A stretch of DNA of 64,000 nucleotides from Gilliamella sp. wkB108. GTDB lineage: Bacteria; Pseudomonadota; Gammaproteobacteria; Enterobacterales; Orbaceae. Each line of letters begins with the position of its first letter. Positions within the stretch are counted from its first letter, which is position 1. Location of the stretch: positions 62,001 through 126,000 of the forward strand of contig NZ_LZGM01000015.1 of assembly GCF_001690195.1 (NCBI RefSeq), in the 5' to 3' direction. The position numbers and the translations under genes are program-made. The notes under the pieces are model-generated. The model was not told where the DNA came from and did not search any database. It was given only the letters and a program-made list of their open reading frames with translations. Positions 58,143-64,000 of this stretch are shown one piece after another.

Positions 58143-59165
58143 CTATTTATTTTTTTTCCCTGGCCAAATGAAACTTGCAATAATGCCAAGTGATAGTATA
58201 CCTAATACAATATAAAGACTCATCGTTGGGCTGATATCTATGCCAAAATCAAAAAGATGATAACTCGCATTTAATGCCAATTTAATGGCAATAAAAAACA
58301 ACAAACAGACAACTGCTTTACCGAGATGTACCAGATATTGTTTCATCGCTTCTAATACAAAATACATTGTTCTTAGCCCCAAAATCGCAAAAATCATGGC
58401 ACTATATACAATCAAAGGTTCGCGACTTACAGCAATGACGGCGGGAACTGAATCGAAAGCAAACATCACATCACTGATTTCAATAACCATAACGCATAAA
58501 AAAAGAGGTGTAGCATATAAAATACTTTTGGGGATTTTATTAACTAAATCTTGATTTTCGGGTTTAGCAAGCTCGATATTCAGTTGTTTTTGGCTTAATA
58601 GAAAGTGATTACCGACTATTTTCGGATAGGTAGGAAAGAGACGTTTTGCTATACGATAAGCAATGTGTTTGGAATAATCTTTAATTTGATCATCTTCCTC
58701 ACGTTTTTTTATCATCATTATTCCTGTGAATGCGACGATCACCGAGAATACTAACTCCATCCATGAACCTAAAGATAATAGCCCTGTTCCAATCAGGACA
58801 AAAATAGCACGGAATATAATAGCACCTATAATTCCCCAATATAGTATACGATGACGGTAATTATTAGGAATAGCAAACCATGAAAATAGCGCCATAATAA
58901 CAAATAGATTATCGACAGATAACGCTTTTTCCAGTACATAACCTGTGATAAAGAGACTTGCTGCTTCACTACCATGGTGTAGATATAAATAGAGAGTGAA
59001 TCCTAAAGCGACGGCGATCCAAAAAAGTGACCAGCCAATGGCATTACTTAAACTTATAGGTTTATCATTATGATGAGCATAGAGATCTAAAAAGATAGCT
59101 ACAGTAGTTAATACAACAAATACTATAACCGTTTCTATTGGGAAACCTAAGGAACTATGGAACAT
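58143..59165 (-). CDS. TerC-family membrane protein
   Basis: A 340-residue, 8-9 helix inner-membrane protein. It has ITGYVLEKALSVDNLFVI and EISDVMFAFDSVPAV, the two metal-related signature motifs of the TerC/Alx family, which function in manganese export and, for TerC of plasmid ter operons, tellurite resistance. The N-terminal portion resembles plasmid-type TerC, but no other ter genes (terA,B,D,E,Z) are adjacent. No yybP-ykoY-type manganese riboswitch was seen upstream. Convergent with cycA. Confidence 0.85.
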   Translation of the reverse strand: MFHSSLGFPIETVIVFVVLTTVAIFLDLYAHHNDKPISLSNAIGWSLFWIAVALGFTLYLYLHHGSEAASLFITGYVLEKALSVDNLFVIMALFSWFAIPNNYRHRILYWGIIGAIIFRAIFVLIGTGLLSLGSWMELVFSVIVAFTGIMMIKKREEDDQIKDYSKHIAYRIAKRLFPTYPKIVGNHFLLSQKQLNIELAKPENQDLVNKIPKSILYATPLFLCVMVIEISDVMFAFDSVPAVIAVSREPLIVYSAMIFAILGLRTMYFVLEAMKQYLVHLGKAVVCLLFFIAIKLALNASYHLFDFGIDISPTMSLYIVLGILSLGIIASFIWPGKKNK

Positions 59166-59351
59166 AAGTTGTCACCTAATTTTACGTTTTATTTTTGAAA
59201 TAATCTGATTTGTTGGATCTACTGCTTACTATCAATTTATCCAACATGATTATAAAAGTGATTGAGTATATATTGATAGGTAGATCAAAAAAAGATATAT
59301 TTGTGTTCTCTTTTTAACTGTTTTAATTTCATCAAATTTGAGCAAATTCTC

Positions 59352-60791
59352 ATGACGAATTTCAAAGTATTTTTTTTATTTGTTCTATTTTCCTTTTCAG
59401 CCTTATTACACGCACAATCTGTAGAATCTTACCTTTCTTACTTACCAAAAGGAAGTGATATATCAATTTTGGTTCAATCAGTGGGTAGTAATCCCAAAAC
59501 ATTAGCAAAATATCAAAGTAATCAATTCAAACAACCTGCTAGTACTTTAAAAATTGTAACGGCGTTAGCAGCTGAATTAGAGTTAGGGAGTGATTTTCGT
59601 TTTGAAACACGTATGCTAACTAATGGCTCAATTAGTAATAAACAGTTAAATGGTGATCTTATTATACAATTAAGTGGAGATCCAACTTTTGATCGGGTTA
59701 GATTAAAAAGCATGCTAAGTTCTCTTCGTCAGCAAGGGATGGAAAAAATTGTTGGTAATATTATTTTAGATACCGCAGTATTTGCCAGCCACGACAATGC
59801 ACCAGGTTGGTCATGGGATAATTTGACGGCTTGCTATAATGCACCACCCTCAGCGGCTATTGTTGATGACAATTGCTTTTTTGCTTCTATCACACCAGGT
59901 AAAGTGGGTAGCAAAGCGGCTGTTACAGTATCATCTAACTATCCTGTGGCAGTAACCAGTAATATCAAAACCATTGCCGGAAACTCTAAGGATTTGAATG
60001 ACAAATATTGTGAATTGGATGTAAGTCACTCAGCCAAAAACCGTTATCATTTATCGGGTTGTATTGCCGCCAACGCTGAAAAGACACCATTAAAATTCGC
60101 CGTAATAGATAGTGTAGAGTATTTCTCGTCTATTTTGAAAAATGAACTTAAACAACAAAAAATAACCTATACTGGTAATCTTACAGAACGCAACTCGAGA
60201 GTAAATGCAAAGTTGACGCTGTTAAACGCAACGCAATCAGCTCCTCTTTCTGAATTATTAACAGTTATGTTAAAAAAATCGAATAATTTATATGCAGATA
60301 CTATTTTCAGAACCTTAGGCGCTCACTATTATAATATTTCCGGTACATGGCGAAATGGTGGTGATGCAGTTAAACAGATTTTACAAAAGAAAGCGGGTAT
60401 AAACCTTGAAAACTCAGTGATTGTTGATGGTTCTGGATTGTCGCGATTAAATTTAGTGAGTGCCGATAAATTAATGGAAATTTTGCAATATATAGCTCTG
60501 CATGATTCACAGTTAGGGCTAATTGACAAACTGCCAATTGCCGGAGTTGACGGGACTTTGCAATATCGCAAAAGTTTAAGCCAAGCACCTTTCAAAGATA
60601 TCATCCGGGCTAAAACTGGGTATATACAAGGAAGTTATAATCTAGCTGGCTTTATTCAAAAAGCCGACGGTGGCTATACTGCTTTTGTTCAGTTATTATC
60701 AGGTTATCAGGTTGATACTAAAAGCGAACCAAAAAATAGCGCGATTATGCGTTTTGAATCTGAGTTTTATAAAAATTTCGTCAATAAATAA
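59352..60791 (+). CDS. dacB: D-alanyl-D-alanine carboxypeptidase/endopeptidase (PBP4)
   Basis: Periplasmic peptidoglycan-trimming penicillin-binding protein. From the ATG at 59352 (signal peptide KVFFLFVLFSFSALLHAQS) it has 479 residues, E. coli DacB-like. It contains the three motifs STLK (ASTLKIVTALAAE), SNN (KKSNNLYADT) and KTG (AKTGYIQGSY). The frame is open 17 codons further upstream, but the signal peptide starts at 59352. Confidence 0.94.
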   Translation: MTNFKVFFLFVLFSFSALLHAQSVESYLSYLPKGSDISILVQSVGSNPKTLAKYQSNQFKQPASTLKIVTALAAELELGSDFRFETRMLTNGSISNKQLNGDLIIQLSGDPTFDRVRLKSMLSSLRQQGMEKIVGNIILDTAVFASHDNAPGWSWDNLTACYNAPPSAAIVDDNCFFASITPGKVGSKAAVTVSSNYPVAVTSNIKTIAGNSKDLNDKYCELDVSHSAKNRYHLSGCIAANAEKTPLKFAVIDSVEYFSSILKNELKQQKITYTGNLTERNSRVNAKLTLLNATQSAPLSELLTVMLKKSNNLYADTIFRTLGAHYYNISGTWRNGGDAVKQILQKKAGINLENSVIVDGSGLSRLNLVSADKLMEILQYIALHDSQLGLIDKLPIAGVDGTLQYRKSLSQAPFKDIIRAKTGYIQGSYNLAGFIQKADGGYTAFVQLLSGYQVDTKSEPKNSAIMRFESEFYKNFVNK

Positions 60792-60815
60792 TTGGCAAAA
60801 ATGACGCATCTATTT

Positions 60816-60863
60816 TCAGGACACATTTGCTGAATTTGACATATATGTGTCCTGAGATTTTTT
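60816..60863 (+). terminator. Terminator of dacB
   Basis: An 11-bp perfect stem TCAGGACACAT/ATGTGTCCTGA with an 18-base loop, followed by GATTTTTTG. It lies just after dacB and before the convergent ABC gene. Confidence 0.75.
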
Positions 60864-60880
60864 GTCAATTGTTATTCTGA

Positions 60881-62716
60881 TTACAAATTATCTGCTAAAA
60901 AACCGCCACTTTGATGCTTCCAAAGTTGTGCATACAATCCATTTTTCTTTAATAGTTCTTGATGAGTACCTTGTTCAATAATTTTACCTTGATCAAGTAC
61001 AATTAACCTATCCATTGCAGCAATGGTTGATAACCGGTGAGCAATAGCAATAACTGTTTTCCCTTCCATTAAGGTATACAAGCTTTCTTGAATTGCTTGT
61101 TCAATTTCGGAATCAAGTGCGCTGGTGGCTTCATCTAAAAGCAGAATCGGTGCATTTTTTAAAATAACTCGTGCGATAGCGATACGTTGTCTTTGCCCAC
61201 CAGAGAGTTTTATTCCACGTTCACCTACAAACGCATCATAACCCTTTCTTCCATTTGCATCGACTAATGATTGAATAAAGTTATCAGCTTGTGCTTTTTG
61301 TGCCGCTTTTATCATATCTTGTTCAGAAGCTAAGTTATTTCCATATAATAGATTTTCTCGTACTGAACGATGCAATAAAGAGGTATCTTGCGTCACCATA
61401 CCAATTTGTGCGCGTAAACTCTCTTGGCTTACTGTCGTGATATCTTGATCATCAATAATAATTTGTCCACTTTGTAAATCATAAAAACGCAGTAATAAAT
61501 TAATCAATGTCGATTTACCAGCACCAGAACGCCCGACTAAACCAATTTTTTCTCCCGGATTAATGGTCAGATCCAAATCTTCAATAACACGTTTATTGAG
61601 TTTTTCATCATAATTGAAATGAATATGTTTAAACTCTATTTTCCCTTGGTTAACTTGAAGTTGTTTAGCATTAGGTTGATCGGTAACGGTTTTAGCTACA
61701 GAAAATGTATTAACCCCATCTTTAACGATACCAATATTTTCAAACAGGGCAGCTATTTCCCACATGATCCAATGAGATAAACCATTTAATCGTAGAGCTA
61801 CAGCTGTTGTAGTGGCAATTGCACCTATCGCGACTAATTGATTTGTCCATAGCCACAAAGAAACACCGGTAGTACTTAAGATTAATGAAATGGTCAATAA
61901 GTGGTTAACAATTTCAAAACTACTTACCAGTCGCATTTGTTTGTTGACGGTAACTAAAAAATCATCCATTGATTCTTGCGCATATTTAGCTTCATTACCG
62001 GCGTGAGAAAAGAGCTTAACTGTCATGATATTGGTATAGGCATCAGTTACACGTCCTGTCATTGTGGAACGGGCATCAGCTTGCATACTAGCAATTTTAC
62101 TAAGGCGCGGAATAAAATAATACATCGCAATACCGTAAATGACACACCAACCCAGAAATGGCAATAATAGCCAAGGCTCTAAATGTCCGATGATTGTAGC
62201 CATAGTGATAAAAGAGATCAGTACAAATATCAATATATCAGCAATTAAAAAACAAGTATCTCTCACTGCTAATGCGGTTTGCATGACTTTTGCTGAGATT
62301 CTTCCGGCAAATTCATCCTGAAAAAAACGCATACTTTGATTAAGTACTAATCGATGTAAATTCCAACGCATTCTCATCGGAAAATTACCGGCTAAGCATT
62401 GGTGTTTAATGATCGTTTGCAATCCAACAACTAAGGTACTTGCTAAGATAACTAATGCTAATAAAAGTAATGTACTTTTTTCTTGTTGCCAGAATTTATC
62501 GGGTTCAACAACAGCCAACCAATCAACAATTTTTCCTAGTGCGGCAAATAGAAACGCTTCAAAAGCGCCACCTAACGCACTAAGTATAATAAGCAAAAAC
62601 ATAAAAACACGTATGCCTTTAGTTGATTGTAAAATAAAGCTAAAAATAGTTTTAGCTGTGGGTTGAGGTTCATCTTTAGGATAAGGTGATACCATTTTTT
62701 CAAAAAATCGATACAT
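60881..62716 (-). CDS. ABC exporter, MsbA/multidrug half-transporter type
   Basis: A 611-residue protein with an N-terminal six-helix transmembrane domain and a C-terminal nucleotide-binding domain: Walker A GLVGRSGAGKSTL, Q-loop, signature LSGGQRQRIAIAR and Walker B ILLLDEATSALDSE, switch His in AIAHRLSTI. Likely forms a homodimer. It is not clearly MsbA, the best-known member; the substrate (lipid, peptide or drug) is unknown. Monocistronic with a 250-base gap before the divergent-like repressor gene on the same strand. Confidence 0.8.
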   Translation of the reverse strand: MYRFFEKMVSPYPKDEPQPTAKTIFSFILQSTKGIRVFMFLLIILSALGGAFEAFLFAALGKIVDWLAVVEPDKFWQQEKSTLLLLALVILASTLVVGLQTIIKHQCLAGNFPMRMRWNLHRLVLNQSMRFFQDEFAGRISAKVMQTALAVRDTCFLIADILIFVLISFITMATIIGHLEPWLLLPFLGWCVIYGIAMYYFIPRLSKIASMQADARSTMTGRVTDAYTNIMTVKLFSHAGNEAKYAQESMDDFLVTVNKQMRLVSSFEIVNHLLTISLILSTTGVSLWLWTNQLVAIGAIATTTAVALRLNGLSHWIMWEIAALFENIGIVKDGVNTFSVAKTVTDQPNAKQLQVNQGKIEFKHIHFNYDEKLNKRVIEDLDLTINPGEKIGLVGRSGAGKSTLINLLLRFYDLQSGQIIIDDQDITTVSQESLRAQIGMVTQDTSLLHRSVRENLLYGNNLASEQDMIKAAQKAQADNFIQSLVDANGRKGYDAFVGERGIKLSGGQRQRIAIARVILKNAPILLLDEATSALDSEIEQAIQESLYTLMEGKTVIAIAHRLSTIAAMDRLIVLDQGKIIEQGTHQELLKKNGLYAQLWKHQSGGFLADNL

Positions 62717-62880
62717 AACAAACCTAGTTATAAATAAGATTATTCATTGATATAAGAATCAATGAAATTTAAAAAGCGAGGAGGAGTGCGGTTAGATCCG
62801 GATTATCTTTGCACCAAAAATTTATATAACATCTAAATTATAGCCACTTGAGTATATACCTATTATTGCTGAAGTTATAA

Positions 62881-62922
62881 AAAAGGAATTTGAGGGAATT
62901 AGTTAGTATAAAATTCCCTCAA
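62881..62922 (-). terminator. Terminator of the repressor gene
   Basis: An 11-bp perfect stem TTGAGGGAATT/AATTCCCTCAA with an 11-base loop; on the minus strand ATTCCTTTTTT follows. It lies 45 bases after the repressor stop. Confidence 0.7.
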
Positions 62923-62967
62923 TTTGGTGATTATATATTGAATAGACGTATATGGCTATTGATTTAC

Positions 62968-63660
62968 TCAAAAAATATCTTTAATAATTTGAACAACACG
63001 ACCAACGATCTGATATTTTTCAAAATCAGCTTTTGGTACATCAAGGGTTGGGTATTGGTTATTATTGCAAATTAACACCCAACCACCGAGGGTTAAACGA
63101 ATTTTTCTAAGTAAAGTGAAGTTCTCATATTCAATTAAGTATATGGCACCGTCAACAATATCGGCTACTTGTGTATTAATAATAAGTCCGTCATTGTTTT
63201 TTATCTCAGGTGACATTAAATCGCCTTTTGCCCAGTAGATAATTAATTTTTTGATATCTAATCCGCGATGAGAGACCCAACCTTCGACAACCGGATAATT
63301 CATAACAGGTGGCGTTTCTCGAATATAGCGCTGAGTTTGTGCTTCTTCTTTGCTAGGTAACTGTTTTTTATATACAGGAATGCGTAAGATGTTTTCGTTA
63401 TATACATCTTCATCATCATCTTCAGGATCAATAACTTCTAATCGATATCCTGTAGCTAGCCAATTGAAAGAAACATTACATTTTTCAGCAATAACTTCTA
63501 GACGAGTCAGTGATGGATATGTTTTGCCAGATAAATAGTCTCTAATCACTGTTTCGGACATATCGCACTTTTTGGCAAAAGCTGAAACTGATAAACCTTG
63601 CATAGAAGTGTGTAATCTATCTTTAAATGTTTTAACATTTTTATTCTTAATCATATTCAT
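62968..63660 (-). CDS. Phage-repressor-like HTH protein with S24 (LexA-like) domain
   Basis: A 230-residue protein. The N-terminal HTH (about residues 12-70; FAKKCDMSETVIRDYLSGKTYPSLTRLEVIAEKCNV region) is of the XRE/Cro-CI type. An acidic linker follows, then a C-terminal S24 peptidase-fold domain (about 115-230) with GDLMSPEIKNNDGLIINT and DGAIYLIEY. At the position where LexA/CI proteins have the catalytic Ser (GDSM) this protein has Leu (GDLM), and the usual Lys position reads Arg (LLRK). It may therefore be a non-cleaving regulator. No other phage genes are visible. Confidence 0.8.
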   Translation of the reverse strand: MNMIKNKNVKTFKDRLHTSMQGLSVSAFAKKCDMSETVIRDYLSGKTYPSLTRLEVIAEKCNVSFNWLATGYRLEVIDPEDDDEDVYNENILRIPVYKKQLPSKEEAQTQRYIRETPPVMNYPVVEGWVSHRGLDIKKLIIYWAKGDLMSPEIKNNDGLIINTQVADIVDGAIYLIEYENFTLLRKIRLTLGGWVLICNNNQYPTLDVPKADFEKYQIVGRVVQIIKDIF

Positions 63661-64000
63661 TTCTGACCTGTTTTTCTCCTATCATCCATATAGTAATTAT
63701 ATTTCATATTTTAAAAATTTTGTATCGCAATATCAAATGAAAAGTCAATATTAAGATATGTTTTTCTTTTACTTAAAACCGATAATTCGTTTTTATATTT
63801 TAATGTTCAGGCTATTTTGCGTTTTAAAGTATTTAATGTTCTTTTTTTTTAAATCAATTATTTTTTGTTTTTCTGTTTGTATTTAGTTGTTTTCTGCGAT
63901 ATTTTGGCATTTTTTTATACTTTTTAAGTGTTTTATATTTGAAATTTGATATTTATCAAAAATGCATTTCACCTAATAAAATTGATGATATTTTTTTAAC
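63661..64000. other. Very AT-rich non-coding region at window end
   Basis: 340 bases of T-rich sequence without a supported gene. It lies upstream of the repressor gene and presumably of a gene beyond the window edge on the plus strand. A perfect FNR-type palindrome lies at 63946-63959. No start codon with RBS and no hairpin of note were seen. Confidence 0.5.
63946..63959 (+). promoter_or_regulatory. Perfect FNR-type box
   Basis: TTGAT-ATTT-ATCAA, an exact match to the FNR consensus half-sites and spacing. The gene it controls would start to the right of the window, or it could act on the repressor gene at 63660. The function is inferred from the motif. Confidence 0.55.

Noticed and set aside
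62890-63075. Plus-strand ORF of 61 codons near the repressor terminator.
   Set aside because: It overlaps the terminator hairpin and the repressor 3' end; no ribosome site.

Overview
The window is AT-rich gammaproteobacterial chromosome. Gene orders match Escherichia coli (aroK-damX-dam-rpe-gph-trpS, divergent mrp/metG, divergent tolC/nudF followed by cpdA, fldA-fur, sucCD near cydABX-ybgC-tolQRA, asmA-dcd), but several expected neighbours are missing and base composition is low in GC. This pattern suggests an insect-gut Orbaceae bacterium of the Gilliamella/Frischella type. That placement is inferred from synteny and protein resemblance, not from a search. No rRNA, tRNA, CRISPR array or insertion sequence was seen.

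Layout: 1-2.7 kb, end of glutathione reductase and an MFS symporter. 2.9-5.9 kb, tag (preceded by a CTAA microsatellite), a SanA-like protein, mnmE and a CopZ-like metallochaperone. 6.1-8.5 kb, thiM-thiE-thiD behind a TPP riboswitch. 8.5-14.8 kb, trkA and the trpS-gph-rpe-dam-damX-aroK cluster without aroB. 14.9-18.2 kb, kdsD, a LysE-type exporter and an OpgB/LtaS-like phosphoglycerol transferase. 18.9-27.1 kb, glyA, an EF-hand membrane protein of unknown function, uup, sotB, tpx and a DUF486 protein. 27.4-31.7 kb, class A acid phosphatase, mrp and metG. 31.8-34.3 kb, two oxidoreductases divergent from a LysR regulator. 34.5-41.2 kb, tolC/nudF/cpdA, cls, yciA, yciB, fur, fldA. 41.4-52.7 kb, sucCD, cydABX, ybgC, tolQ, tolR, two tolA genes, hslVU. 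52.8-62.7 kb, asmA, dcd, mltA, cycA, terC, dacB and an ABC exporter. 62.9-64 kb, an S24-like repressor and a very AT-rich region with a perfect FNR-type palindrome.

The most notable structure is an ancient tandem duplication at 47.85-50.8 kb. A unit running from the middle of tolR through tolA to the first codons of hslV is present twice. It leaves a decayed tolR fragment, a vestigial hslV start and two intact tolA genes. Their C-terminal domains are about 83% identical, but their central domains are completely different: 13 tandem 13-residue Ala/Lys/Glu repeats in one, and a short Pro/Glu- then Lys/Glu-rich linker in the other. tolB and pal do not follow. Other points of interest are a dispersed ~40-bp intergenic repeat (five copies), CRP-type boxes before cpdA and the acid phosphatase, and loss of aroB and sucAB from their usual places.
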